Shown piece by piece: positions 1 through 7,691 of a stretch of 19,245 nucleotides of DNA. Origin of the DNA: CAYYJM01 sp964471755 (GTDB taxonomy: Bacteria; Planctomycetota; Planctomycetia; Gemmatales; Gemmataceae); NCBI GenBank assembly GCA_964471755.1, contig CAYYJM010000107.1:1-19245 (forward strand), given 5' to 3'. Each line of letters starts with the position of its first letter. The stretch's first letter is position 1. The notes beneath the pieces are model-generated. The model did no database searches. It was not told where the DNA came from and saw only the letters and a program-made list of their open reading frames with translations. The position numbers were made by a program, and so were the translations under genes.

Positions 1-34
1 CCGAGATGGGCGACCGGAAGGTGCAAATCGTTCT

Positions 35-108
35 TCATTTAGCCGCCGGCTTGCGGGGGGGTTTTCGCGACGAAGACGAAGACCGGCGGCAAGCCGGCGG
101 CTAAATGA
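35..108. repeat. 20-bp perfect inverted repeat downstream of the DUF1080 gene
   Basis: Bases 35-54 and 89-108 are exact reverse complements over 20 bases, separated by 34 bases that include a run of seven G (54-60). The right arm ends four bases from the stop codon of the minus-strand DUF1080 gene, so a transcript of that gene would fold here. There is no U-run after the hairpin, so it is either a factor-dependent 3' end or a dispersed intergenic palindrome of the REP type. The symmetry is seen; the role is inferred. Confidence 0.7.
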
Positions 109-111
109 CGA

Positions 112-744
112 TCACTTGCTCGGCAGCTCCATCACCTGGATCGACTTCACCTTGACGACGCTGCCCGGATCGTGCTGCTGAATGGCGAAGTGGCCACTGG
201 TGAAGAGCTTCTTGCCATCGACCTTCGTATCGACCGTCTGCTTGCCGTTGACCTTGATCGTGATGTGATTGCCGATCGCCGTCACTTCCTGCTCGAACCA
301 CTCGTTCGGCTTGACCAGGATCTCCTTGACCAGACAGCCGGGGAAGCCGTAGAGGCTGCCGGTCTTGATCGGATCGCCACCGGTCGAGTTGATCTGGGCC
401 TCGTAGCCGGTCGGGAAGCCAGGCCCGAACTTCGTGCGGAAGTACTGGCCCGAGTTGCCCTTGTCGGAGATCATGGCGACGACCTTGTAGCGGAAGTTCT
501 GGTAGTCGCCACGCTCGCTGAACAGGTGGCTGGCTGGACCGCGACCGACGATGACGCCGTCCTCGACCTTCCAGTTGCCCGGATTCTTCGGGTGCGTCTT
601 GAAGCCGGTCAGGTCCTTGCCGTTGAACAGTTCGACCCATTTGCCCTCGGGCTGCTTTTTCGTGTCCCGGGCCGAGGCCGTCAGAGAGACCGTCGCGAGC
701 CCGACGATCAGAACCAGAGCCAGCACCTGTCGCATGCGATTCAC
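112..744 (-). CDS. Secreted DUF1080 (3-keto-disaccharide hydrolase-like) protein
   Basis: This 210-residue protein matches the DUF1080 family (PF06439, concanavalin-like jelly roll), which is greatly expanded in planctomycetes and includes 3-keto-glycoside hydrolases. Seen: a signal peptide in the first ~25 residues ending ASA, the family opening WVELFNGKDLTGF, a central YEAQI and GSLYGFPG, then NEWFEQEVTAIGNHITIKVNG, and the closing GHFAIQQHDPG. It should act outside the cytoplasm on sugars or glycosides. The start is GTG at 744, because AGGAGA (752-757) lies seven bases upstream; an ATG three codons later is 16 bases from that site. A single DUF1080 domain fills the whole chain, the usual minimal form. 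The substrate cannot be read from the sequence. A 20-bp inverted repeat follows the stop codon. Confidence 0.92.
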   Translation of the reverse strand: MNRMRQVLALVLIVGLATVSLTASARDTKKQPEGKWVELFNGKDLTGFKTHPKNPGNWKVEDGVIVGRGPASHLFSERGDYQNFRYKVVAMISDKGNSGQYFRTKFGPGFPTGYEAQINSTGGDPIKTGSLYGFPGCLVKEILVKPNEWFEQEVTAIGNHITIKVNGKQTVDTKVDGKKLFTSGHFAIQQHDPGSVVKVKSIQVMELPSK

Positions 745-850
745 GGAAGCGTCTCCTGGTGGGATCCGCCCGGATCGGCCCCTGCCGACCGAGACGGATT
801 CGCAGCGAGTCTACGCGATCGGGGCAAGACCGGCCAGGAAGAAACTCGCC

Positions 851-878
851 TTGACCCTTCTGACGCGGACGATATCCT
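851..878 (+). promoter_or_regulatory. Candidate sigma70-type promoter of the hydrolase lipoprotein gene
   Basis: TTGACC (851-856) and TATCCT (873-878) are 16 bases apart, matching the -35 box at five and the -10 box at four of six positions. A start about 885 would leave a leader of ~65 bases. That leader contains a perfect 7-bp inverted repeat, CACCTCG / CGAGGTG (910-916 and 918-924), which could be an operator or a small hairpin. No other candidate in the 206-base divergent spacer looked better. Confidence 0.4.
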
Positions 879-950
879 TCGCGGTTCGCCGGTACTGAAG
901 TCCGGCCCCCACCTCGGCGAGGTGCAGCCGAGCGAGCGGACTACCGATCC

Positions 951-2972
951 ATGAAGCGGCTTCATCGCTGGATCTGGATGATGCTCCTGGCCGCTTGCCT
1001 GGGGGCCCTGACGGCGTGCAGTACCGGCATCCGCGTCGATCGTGCCTCGCGGGCCGAGAGTCTGTTCACGGCGTTCAAGGAAAACCTCATCGGCCCCGGC
1101 ACGCCCTCGGCGCGAACCGAGCAGACGCTGCGCAAGTACGACCTGGCCCAGTTGGCCGAGAAGGCCCCGGCCGAGGCCGAGACGCGCCTGGTGGAACTGT
1201 ACCAGAGCGAACCGCAGCCGGACTTTCTCTACACGCTGGCCGAGTTGACCTTCCTGCGCGGTCGCAAGACCGAGACCTGGAACACGCACGAGAGCCTGGC
1301 CCTGTACTACCGGGCGGCCGGCTACTCCTACCATTACCTGTTCACGACTGCGCGGAAACCTCGCGAAGGGTCGCCGGCCACCAGCGACCCGAACGGGGAC
1401 GCTCCCGATCGCTGGTTCACGCCGCAGAACGCCTTCGATCCGCGTTTCCGCCTGGCCTGTGAGCTGTACAACCAGAGCCTGGCCAAGTGCCTCCAGGCCG
1501 CTCTCGCCGTCGGCCGACTCGATCCGAGTTCCGTCCTGGAGATTCCGACTCCCGACGGCTCGACGTTTCGGCTTTCCGTCGTCCAGCACGGTTTCGTCTG
1601 GCCGCCGGGCGACTTCCACCAGTTGCAGCTCTGTGCCGACTTCAACGTGCGCGGCCTGGCCAACCATCACCGCACCTACGGTCTGGGCGTCCCGCTGATC
1701 GCCTCGCGCAACGCCGCGCAGAACCACAACGAGACGTACCTCGGCGATCGGTCGAGCTTCCCGGCCACGGCCTTCTTTCGCTTCGAGGGAAGCCTGAGAG
1801 ATCTGGCCCAGTGCCGGTGCGGTCGGCTGGAACTGTACGATCCGCTGCGGGTGCAGGCGATCGAGGTGCGCGGTTTGCATGTGCCGCTGGAGTCGGACAT
1901 CACCACGCCGCTGGCTTACGGCCTGGCCACGTCGGAACTCCGCAACGCCTGGCTACGCGGCTTCATGCGTCCGCAGTCGATCGAGGCCGAGACTGGCATC
2001 TACATGATCGAGCCGTACCAGCCGGGCAAGATTCCGGTCCTGTTCATTCATGGCCTGCTCTCCTCACCGTTGACCTGGGCACCGATGTTCAACGATCTGG
2101 AGGCCGAGCCGGATCTGCGTGAACGCTACCAGTTCTGGTTCTACTTCTACCCGACGTCGGCTCCGTATCTGTCCTCGGCCGGCGACCTGCGCCAGCGTCT
2201 GAAGACCGTGCGTGAGCGCTTCGATCCGCAACGGCAAGACGCCAACCTGGACCGCATGGTCGTCGTGGGGCACAGCATGGGCGGCCTGCTCGCCAAGCTA
2301 CAAACGGTCGATAGCGGTGACGATTTCTTCCGCCTGATCGGATCGCCGGCCCTGGACTCGCTGGCCATCTCGGAGAAGGCTCGCCGGACGGTCACCGACA
2401 CGGTGTTCTTCCAGCGCAATCCGTCGATCGCGCATGCGGTCTTCATCGCGACGCCGCATCGTGGATCGGGCCTGAGTCACTCGACGGCGGGTCGGCTCGC
2501 CGCCAGCCTGGCGGGCATGCCTCGGACTCTGCTGCAATCCAGCGTCGAGGTCTGGCGTGCGGGTCTGGGTCAGGAGATGGGCAAGAAGCGGAATCGTCTG
2601 CCGACCAGCGTGGACCTGCTTCGGCCCGATGCTCCGGGCCTCGAAATCCTGGCGGGCCGGCGGCAGCCGCCGGGGACGCGCTACCACTCGATCATCGGCG
2701 TGGCCCAGAACAACGATCTGATCCTGGAGCGCTTTTTCGGCGGCCAGCTGAACACCGTGGGCGATGGCATCGTGCCGTACCAGAGCGCCCACCTTGCGGG
2801 GGTCGATTCGGAGATCGTCGTACCGGCCAACCATCTGGAGGTACACACGCACCCGCTGTCGGTCCTCGAGGTGCGACGGATTCTGCGCGAGAATCTGCGT
2901 GCCACGCGGGCACCGATCCCGCCGGCGCAGCGCGGATCGCCCGCAGTGGCCGAGTGCCCCGGCCGGGACTAG
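951..2972 (+). CDS. Alpha/beta-hydrolase-fold lipoprotein (putative esterase/lipase)
   Basis: A 673-residue protein with a lipoprotein signal peptide: MKRLHR, a hydrophobic stretch, and lipobox LTAC with Cys23, so it is probably membrane-anchored. The first ~350 residues look helical and match no domain I recognise. The C-terminal half is an alpha/beta hydrolase: oxyanion-side motif FIHGLLSSP near residue 365, nucleophile elbow GHSMGG with Ser442, then IATPHRGSG, likely acid Asp605 in GDGIVPY and likely His628 in PANHLEVH. HGLLSSP with ATPHRGSG recalls the PGAP1/DUF676 lipase-like branch, so an ester or lipid substrate is likely but unproven. The first ATG of the frame is used; the upstream ribosome site is weak. 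The stop codon TAG at 2970-2972 abuts the terminal repeat of a MITE-like element, so the extreme C-terminus may have been altered by insertion. Confidence 0.85.
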   Translation: MKRLHRWIWMMLLAACLGALTACSTGIRVDRASRAESLFTAFKENLIGPGTPSARTEQTLRKYDLAQLAEKAPAEAETRLVELYQSEPQPDFLYTLAELTFLRGRKTETWNTHESLALYYRAAGYSYHYLFTTARKPREGSPATSDPNGDAPDRWFTPQNAFDPRFRLACELYNQSLAKCLQAALAVGRLDPSSVLEIPTPDGSTFRLSVVQHGFVWPPGDFHQLQLCADFNVRGLANHHRTYGLGVPLIASRNAAQNHNETYLGDRSSFPATAFFRFEGSLRDLAQCRCGRLELYDPLRVQAIEVRGLHVPLESDITTPLAYGLATSELRNAWLRGFMRPQSIEAETGIYMIEPYQPGKIPVLFIHGLLSSPLTWAPMFNDLEAEPDLRERYQFWFYFYPTSAPYLSSAGDLRQRLKTVRERFDPQRQDANLDRMVVVGHSMGGLLAKLQTVDSGDDFFRLIGSPALDSLAISEKARRTVTDTVFFQRNPSIAHAVFIATPHRGSGLSHSTAGRLAASLAGMPRTLLQSSVEVWRAGLGQEMGKKRNRLPTSVDLLRPDAPGLEILAGRRQPPGTRYHSIIGVAQNNDLILERFFGGQLNTVGDGIVPYQSAHLAGVDSEIVVPANHLEVHTHPLSVLEVRRILRENLRATRAPIPPAQRGSPAVAECPGRD

Positions 2973-3098
2973 GCCGTGTCTGGTGAATCGATGTCAAAGC
3001 AATACGAAGGAGAAACAACAGCCATGACGGTTCCTGCTGTTCTGGAGTTACTTGATCCTCCTCATTCTACGCCTCTCGGCGATTCACCAGACACGACC
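2972..3098. mobile_element. MITE-like element with 19-bp imperfect terminal inverted repeats
   Basis: Bases 2972-2990 and 3080-3098 are inverted repeats with one mismatch over 19 bases; the inner 16 (2975-2990 and 3080-3095) match exactly. The 127-bp element is less GC-rich than its surroundings. Inside, AAGGAG (3007-3012) precedes an ATG at 3024 that opens MTVPAVLELLD and soon runs into the right repeat, as if the 5' end of a transposase gene had been joined to the right end of its insertion sequence. The repeats are seen. That this is a deletion derivative of an IS is inference, and I cannot name the IS family. No clear target duplication is visible. Confidence 0.5.
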
Positions 3099-3127
3099 TG
3101 GATGGACGGTTTTGAACTTACTTCTTA

Positions 3128-3159
3128 GCCAGCGACGGTTGCCGCTATCCGTCGCTGGC
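3128..3159. terminator. Perfect 11-bp hairpin between convergent genes
   Basis: GCCAGCGACGG (3128-3138) and CCGTCGCTGGC (3149-3159) pair exactly around a 10-base loop. It lies between the 3' ends of the hydrolase gene and the beta-propeller gene, where it could end transcription from either side. Neither side has a run of T, so it is not a classical intrinsic terminator. Confidence 0.5.
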
Positions 3160-3179
3160 GCGTCCGGCTAACAGCTGCG

Positions 3180-4460
3180 TCACTTCCCCCCTTCGGAGAT
3201 GGCGTACAGGGTCTTGAAGCCGCGCAGGTAGATCCGGCCGTAGGCGATGGCCAGCGACGCGGGGAACACGTCGGGCAGCGTACTCGTTCCCAGCAGCTGG
3301 AAATCCGGCCCGGCCTTCACGACGCTGAACGTACCGCTATCTCGCCCTACCAGGTAGACCTTGCCATCGGCGTAGACCGGCGACGCGCGATAGCGTTCCG
3401 CACTGAGCCGCTTGCTGTAGACCGTCTTGCCCGTCTTCGCCTCGACGCAGATCAGCGTACCACCGTCCTGCATCAGATAGACCAAACCCTCGTGGATCAA
3501 CGGCGACGGCACGTCGGGCGAGCCCTTGTCGATGCGCCACTGCTCGAACTTGCTTCCCGCCTTGATGAGGCCGTTCGCTCCCGGCTTGACGCCGACGGCG
3601 AGCAGGCCGCGGGCCGTCGGCACGACCAGCAGATCGTCCGAAGCAACCGGCGACGCGATGATCCGATGGGCCGTCGAGGCGGCCGGGTTCAGATCGGCCA
3701 ACCGCCACACTTCCTTGCCGTCGGACAGGCGATGGCCCGTCGCGTAATCGCAGCCGAGGACGACCAGGTTCAGTTCCTTGCCGTTATGCCACAGACATGG
3801 CGACGTGTACGCCTCCCGGCTCTCGCCCTCGGCATCGGTCTGGCGTTCGACCTTCCACACCTCCTTGCCGGTCGCCTTATCCAGGGCGATGACCCAGTGA
3901 CCACTGTTTGTCAGCAGCGTGAGGTAGAGCCGATCCTCGTGCAGGAGGGGCGTGACGTGCATGCCATGCTGGATCGAGAAGGGCTTGTAGCGCTGCTGGG
4001 CGTTGAACCTCCAGATTTCCTTGCCGTCGAAGTCGGTGCAGACGAAGTCGCCGGTGCCGAAGTAGGCGTAGACGAACTTGCCATCGGTGCTGGGCGTCGA
4101 GCAGGCGTCGTTCCCCTCGCCCTTGCGGATATCAGCCCGGGCGATGCGGCCAATCCGATGCTTCCAGAGCGGTTTGCCGTCGGTCTGGACACACATCAGG
4201 ACGAGATCCTGATTGTCCGCGCTGGTCAGAAAGATGCGATCGCCCCAGACGATCGGCGTGGAGCCACCGCGGCCGGGCAGATCGAGTTTCCAGGCGAGGT
4301 TCTTGTTCGGTCCCCAGGAAACGGGCAGGTTCTTCTCGCTGGAGTGGCCGTTGTTCTGCGGTCCGCGCCAGGCCGGCCAGTTCTCGGCGTGGACGGGCGA
4401 TACCAGAGCCACAAGCAGGACGCCGATTCCGAGCCGTCGCAGGAAAGAAGGTGCGTTCAC
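3180..4460 (-). CDS. Exported PQQ-like beta-propeller repeat protein
   Basis: The 426-residue chain starts with a Sec signal peptide (MNAPSFLRRLGIGVLLVAL, cleavage likely after VHA at ~25). It then shows the planctomycete beta-propeller pattern: NWPAWRGPQNNG and WKLDLPGRGGSTPIVWGDRIFL, followed by repeated blades with the signature A/G-x-D/T-GK-x-x-W or Y, such as TDGKPLWK, FDGKEIWRF, ATGKEVWK, SDGKEVWRL and KTGKTVYSK. This is the PQQ-like fold (PF13360), but nothing shows that it binds PQQ or is a dehydrogenase. It probably works in the periplasm as a scaffold or binding protein. Start is GTG at 4460 with AAGGAA at 4469-4474, eight bases upstream and overlapping the ftr stop codon. Only 13 bases separate it from ftr, so the two are probably one transcript. 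Confidence 0.9.
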   Translation of the reverse strand: MNAPSFLRRLGIGVLLVALVSPVHAENWPAWRGPQNNGHSSEKNLPVSWGPNKNLAWKLDLPGRGGSTPIVWGDRIFLTSADNQDLVLMCVQTDGKPLWKHRIGRIARADIRKGEGNDACSTPSTDGKFVYAYFGTGDFVCTDFDGKEIWRFNAQQRYKPFSIQHGMHVTPLLHEDRLYLTLLTNSGHWVIALDKATGKEVWKVERQTDAEGESREAYTSPCLWHNGKELNLVVLGCDYATGHRLSDGKEVWRLADLNPAASTAHRIIASPVASDDLLVVPTARGLLAVGVKPGANGLIKAGSKFEQWRIDKGSPDVPSPLIHEGLVYLMQDGGTLICVEAKTGKTVYSKRLSAERYRASPVYADGKVYLVGRDSGTFSVVKAGPDFQLLGTSTLPDVFPASLAIAYGRIYLRGFKTLYAISEGGK

Positions 4461-4473
4461 GCGGAAGGTTCCT

Positions 4474-5382
4474 TCAAGGTGTGGATTCGTCGCTCAGTAA
4501 TCGATGCAGATGAATGTGATGCGGCCCGAGCTTGCCGCCGTAGTTGCCGGCCGTGATCTTCAGCACCCCCGGCAGCGCCGCCGCATGCAGACCAGCTCGC
4601 ATCGCCGACTCGACGGCGGCCAGGTCCACACCATCGACGACGATCTCGTAGACGGCTCCGGCCCCTTCCGGCAGCGCGCTTTCGACCAGGCCACGCAGCG
4701 TCGGACAGTAGGCGTCATTCGTGCTGGCCTTGAGCATCTTGTACCGGCTGCCGACCTTGCTGCCGCTGCGAACGATACCGCCCGGAAACGGCAGTATCAC
4801 GCCCGGCACCTGACGCATGGCTGTCACTGCCGCCTGAGCCGCGGCCAGGGCCTGCGCCTGCGTGGCACCCACGAAAAGGAGATTGCCGCCGGCCACGCCC
4901 TTGACCGTGCCGAAAACGTCCTCGCAGAGAAACTCGCCGTCCATGACCGGGATGCGCCAGAATCGCCGATCGCCGAGCTTCTTGCTGAACTGAAACGTGT
5001 CGCCGAAGAAACGCAGGCTGCCGCCGATGCGGATCGACCGCGCCTTGTCGATCGGCAGGCCATTGTAGACCGCCGTCGTCGGACACGTCAGGATGCACTG
5101 ACCGACCCGGCTGATGGCCGCCTTCTGCAAGGCGTCCCGGCTGAAGCCGAACAGCAGCAGACTGACGCCGGGCCGACCGTCGGGCGTCTCGTCAGGAGAC
5201 AGGACGCGCTCCAGGCCGGCCTCGGCATCGCAACCGATGACCGACGAGGCGTAACCGCACGTCGTGTCGGCCGCGACGCGAGCCCACTCCGGCGTCTCGG
5301 CGGTGACGTGCAGGCGTACCGCCGACATGGGGAACGCCTCGGCGAAGGTGTCGTCGATCAGGACGCCGTTGATCTGGTGCAT
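4474..5382 (-). CDS. ftr: Formylmethanofuran--tetrahydromethanopterin formyltransferase
   Basis: A 302-residue cytosolic enzyme of full family length (usually just under 300). It transfers the formyl group between tetrahydromethanopterin and methanofuran; in bacteria the homologue FhcD/Ftr serves formaldehyde oxidation or other C1 flux through H4MPT-linked steps. The N-terminus INGVLIDDTFAEAF and the block SVIGCDAEAGLE...SPDETPDGRPG are family hallmarks, and a hydrophobic GGNLLFVGATQAQALAAA segment and FPGGIVRSGSKVGSRY follow as expected. The start is ATG at 5382; the ribosome site is weak (GGAAT). Upstream a 27-bp inverted repeat separates it from the Gfo/Idh gene; downstream the beta-propeller gene follows after 13 bases. 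No other H4MPT-pathway gene (mch, mtdB, fae, fhcABC) is in the window. Family assignment is confident; the direction of flux is unknown. Confidence 0.93.
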   Translation of the reverse strand: MHQINGVLIDDTFAEAFPMSAVRLHVTAETPEWARVAADTTCGYASSVIGCDAEAGLERVLSPDETPDGRPGVSLLLFGFSRDALQKAAISRVGQCILTCPTTAVYNGLPIDKARSIRIGGSLRFFGDTFQFSKKLGDRRFWRIPVMDGEFLCEDVFGTVKGVAGGNLLFVGATQAQALAAAQAAVTAMRQVPGVILPFPGGIVRSGSKVGSRYKMLKASTNDAYCPTLRGLVESALPEGAGAVYEIVVDGVDLAAVESAMRAGLHAAALPGVLKITAGNYGGKLGPHHIHLHRLLSDESTP

Positions 5383-5399
5383 GGAAGGATTCCGAATGG

Positions 5400-5471
5400 G
5401 CGAGCGGCCCCCGTCAGGGGGCTGAGTCCGCTCCCAGGTGAAGGCTCAGCCCCCTGACGGGGGCCGCTCGC
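5400..5471. repeat. 27-bp perfect inverted repeat between the oxidoreductase and ftr genes
   Basis: Bases 5400-5426 and 5445-5471 are exact reverse complements over 27 bases around an 18-base loop. Each arm is itself nearly palindromic (CCCCC GTCA GGGGG). It lies 12 bases past the oxidoreductase stop codon and 17 bases before the ftr start. It would form a very stable hairpin in the minus-strand transcript and could end transcription or protect a 3' end. Its compound palindromy and intergenic position also fit a dispersed REP-like repeat. Symmetry is seen; both roles are inferred. Confidence 0.75.
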
Positions 5472-5483
5472 CAGGATCGCGAC

Positions 5484-6749
5484 TCAGTAGGGCTTCGTCT
5501 CGCCCGGAATGGCCACGGGGGCCACCGGGTACGGGCCGAATTCCAGCTTCTTGGGGAACAGGTCCACGTCCGCGTTCAGCACCTCGTCCCAGCTGATGAC
5601 CGCGCCACTGTACGTCGCCATCCGGCCCATGATCGCCATCAGCGTGCTGTGGCACATGTACTCGCCGTTGTTGATCGGCTTGCCCGAGCGGATGCTGGCG
5701 AACAACTCGTTGTGCTCGTTCTGGTACATGTCATCGGGCCCCTTGGACTTGTACGTCCAGGGCTTCTTGCCGGTGAACCGCTTGCGGAACCAGTCGCCGG
5801 TGCCTTCCGAACCGAAGACGTAGTCGTTGGTTTCCTTGAACGTGTTGTTCTGCTGCCGACAGGTGAAGAAGCAGCGCACGCCGTTGGCCCACTCGTAGAC
5901 GACCGAGTGGTGATCGAAGATGTTGCCGAACTCCGGCGCGGTCCGCTTCTGTCGGCCGCCCATGCCGTACGCCTTGACCGGATACACGTCACGCATGATC
6001 CAGGCGATCTTGTCCAGGCTGTGGATCGCCTGCTCGACGATGTGGTCGCCGGACAGCCAGGTGAAGTAGAGCCAGTTGCGGATCTGCCATTCCATGTCCG
6101 ACCAGCCCGGCTCGCGCTTGACGTGCCACAACTCGCCGGCGTTGTACTGCGACTGCAAGGCGGTGATGTCGCCGAGGCCGCCATCCTGGACGCGCTTGAC
6201 GAACTCGCGCGTGCCGAAATGGTAGCGCCAGCACAGGCCGCTGACGATGGCGAGGTTCTTCTCCTTCGCCTTCTTGCACGTCGCCATGACGGATCGGACA
6301 CCGGCGCTGTCTGCGGCAATCGGCTTCTCGCAGAACACGTGTTTGCCGGCCTCGATGGCGTAGGCCAGGTGCTGCGGCCGGAACGCCGGCGGCGTGGCCA
6401 GCAGCACCACGTCGCACATGTCGACGACCTTCTTGAAGGCGTCGAAACCGCTGAAGACGCAGTCCGGCGTCACCTTAACCTTCTTGCCGACGATCTCGTC
6501 CTCCTTGAGCCGGCTGAGCGACTTCTGGGCCTTCTCGCCGAAGAGATCGCCCACGGCGACGAGTTCCACGTTGGCATCGCCCTTCAGGGCCTGATCGGCA
6601 GCTCCGGTGCCGCGACCGCCGCAACCGACCAGGCCCACCTTGAGGACACTGGTTTCGGCCGCGTAGGCGGTCGCATTCAGGCTCGGAAGAGTGAGAGCGG
6701 CACCGGCCAGAGCGGCGGTGCCTGTCAGAAAATCGCGTCGGCTGGCCAC
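5484..6749 (-). CDS. Tat-exported Gfo/Idh/MocA family oxidoreductase
   Basis: A 421-residue protein with a twin-arginine signal: SRRDFL at residues 3-8, a mildly hydrophobic alanine-rich stretch, likely cleavage after AYA at 30. The Rossmann domain follows, with VGLVGCGGRGTG at ~38-49 binding NAD(P), then VVLLATPPAFRP and the family's CEKPIA (Glu141, Lys142, Pro143). The C-terminal half is the usual open beta-sheet substrate domain. Export by Tat fits folding with the nucleotide cofactor inside the cell first. Substrates are typically sugars or inositols; this one is unknown. Start is GTG at 6749 because AAGGAG (6757-6762) lies seven bases upstream and it places the RR motif near the N-terminus. 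It is the first gene of a minus-strand group, followed by a large inverted repeat and then ftr. Confidence 0.92.
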   Translation of the reverse strand: MASRRDFLTGTAALAGAALTLPSLNATAYAAETSVLKVGLVGCGGRGTGAADQALKGDANVELVAVGDLFGEKAQKSLSRLKEDEIVGKKVKVTPDCVFSGFDAFKKVVDMCDVVLLATPPAFRPQHLAYAIEAGKHVFCEKPIAADSAGVRSVMATCKKAKEKNLAIVSGLCWRYHFGTREFVKRVQDGGLGDITALQSQYNAGELWHVKREPGWSDMEWQIRNWLYFTWLSGDHIVEQAIHSLDKIAWIMRDVYPVKAYGMGGRQKRTAPEFGNIFDHHSVVYEWANGVRCFFTCRQQNNTFKETNDYVFGSEGTGDWFRKRFTGKKPWTYKSKGPDDMYQNEHNELFASIRSGKPINNGEYMCHSTLMAIMGRMATYSGAVISWDEVLNADVDLFPKKLEFGPYPVAPVAIPGETKPY

Positions 6750-6797
6750 GAGATTACTCCTTGGATTGATTCCGGAGAGTTCGCCAGGGTAGGAATT

Positions 6798-6808
6798 GTT
6801 ACTGTAAC
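6798..6808. promoter_or_regulatory. Small palindrome in a divergent spacer, possible operator
   Basis: GTTAC-T-GTAAC (6798-6808) is a perfect 5-1-5 palindrome extended by TT/AA on the outside with one base out of register. It stands about 50 bases before the oxidoreductase start and 80 before the DUF4058 start, so a regulator bound here could affect both. It is short enough to be chance. Confidence 0.25.
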
Positions 6809-6861
6809 CAAGGCACGGACGATGTCAAGAACCTGGCCGGGATTGCGCCGAAGCGATCGAG

Positions 6862-6867
6862 TATAAT
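6862..6867 (+). promoter_or_regulatory. Candidate -10 box for the DUF4058 gene
   Basis: An exact TATAAT stands 23 bases before the start codon. No good -35 box is present at 16-18 bases, the nearest (TTGCGC, 6843-6848) being 13 away. Transcription would start near 6874, leaving a very short leader holding AAAGGAGG (6877-6884). Confidence 0.35.
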
Positions 6868-6889
6868 CGCCTTCAGAAAGGAGGCTGCC

Positions 6890-7648
6890 ATGCCGATTCA
6901 CGACTGGACCCGGGTGGACGCCGCGACGTTCCATGCGTTCCACAGCTCCTGGATCACTCATCTGATGGAGGCCCTCAACGATGGCCTTCTTCCTCCGGGG
7001 TTTTACGCCCTGTCGGAGCAGGTTGCTTCCCGGATGCAGACGGATGTCCTTGCCCTGCGCGCTCCCGCAACGGGAGCCGTGCTGCCCGGGGGAAGAGACG
7101 GAGGGGTCGCCGTCCTGGAGACCCCGCCGAACGTCCATTTCAAGGTTCGCCCTGATCCAGACCGGAAACCGCGCCGAACGACACGGCAAGGCCGGCGGCT
7201 TGTCGTCCGCCATACCAGCGGCCATCAGGTCGTCGCCGTGATCGAGATCGCCTCGGCGGCGAACAAGGACCGCCGCGACTCGGTTCGTGACTTCGCCGGC
7301 AAGGTGGTTAGCCTCCTCGAATCCGGCGTGCGCGTTCTGGTCATCGACCTCCTCCCGCCGGGGCGGTACGACTCGCACGGTCTGCACGGAGCGGTCTGGG
7401 GTGCCTTCGACACGACCCCGTACGAGCCGCCGGCCGACGCTCCGCTGACCATCGTCGCTTACAACTGGGACGGCCAGGAACCCGAGGCGTTCATCGAACC
7501 GACCGCCGTCGGCCGAGCGTTGATCGACATGCCGCTGTTCCTGACGGCCGAGCGATACGTCAACGTCCCGCTGGAATCGACCTACCAGGCGGCCTTCCGG
7601 GGCATTCCCGAGATCTTCCGGGACGCCCTCACCGCTCCGGATTCGTAA
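6890..7648 (+). CDS. DUF4058 family protein
   Basis: A 252-residue soluble protein. Its opening MPIHDWTRVDAATFHAFH and GLLPPGFYALSEQ, and the later VIEIASAANKDRRDSVRDF...LLESGVRVLVIDLLPPG block, match proteins annotated as DUF4058, a family of unknown function common in planctomycetes and cyanobacteria. The conserved I-E-I-x-S-x-x-N-K string with a following Lys and Asp is faintly like a nuclease core of the PD-(D/E)XK type, but I do not claim that. No signal peptide or membrane segment is seen. The start is fixed by AAAGGAGG five bases upstream. The Ohr gene begins 43 bases downstream with its own strong ribosome site, so the two may share a transcript. Confidence 0.85.
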   Translation: MPIHDWTRVDAATFHAFHSSWITHLMEALNDGLLPPGFYALSEQVASRMQTDVLALRAPATGAVLPGGRDGGVAVLETPPNVHFKVRPDPDRKPRRTTRQGRRLVVRHTSGHQVVAVIEIASAANKDRRDSVRDFAGKVVSLLESGVRVLVIDLLPPGRYDSHGLHGAVWGAFDTTPYEPPADAPLTIVAYNWDGQEPEAFIEPTAVGRALIDMPLFLTAERYVNVPLESTYQAAFRGIPEIFRDALTAPDS

Positions 7649-7691
7649 ACTGACCGGCGGACACCATCGAATCCTCTACCAGGAGGCGACC

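Noticed and set aside
910..924. CACCTCG/CGAGGTG palindrome as a regulator site
   Set aside because: Perfect but short, and common by chance in GC-rich DNA; mentioned only with the promoter entry.
741..1880. Long minus-strand open frame opposite the hydrolase lipoprotein
   Set aside because: Shadow frame; the plus strand carries a lipobox and a full hydrolase motif set.
2991..3128. 45-codon open frame in and beyond the MITE-like element
   Set aside because: It reads through a terminal repeat and has no motif; likely a remnant start of a transposase rather than a gene.
5649..6866. Plus-strand open frame opposite the Gfo/Idh/MocA gene
   Set aside because: Shadow frame without motifs; the minus strand has Tat, Rossmann and EKP motifs.
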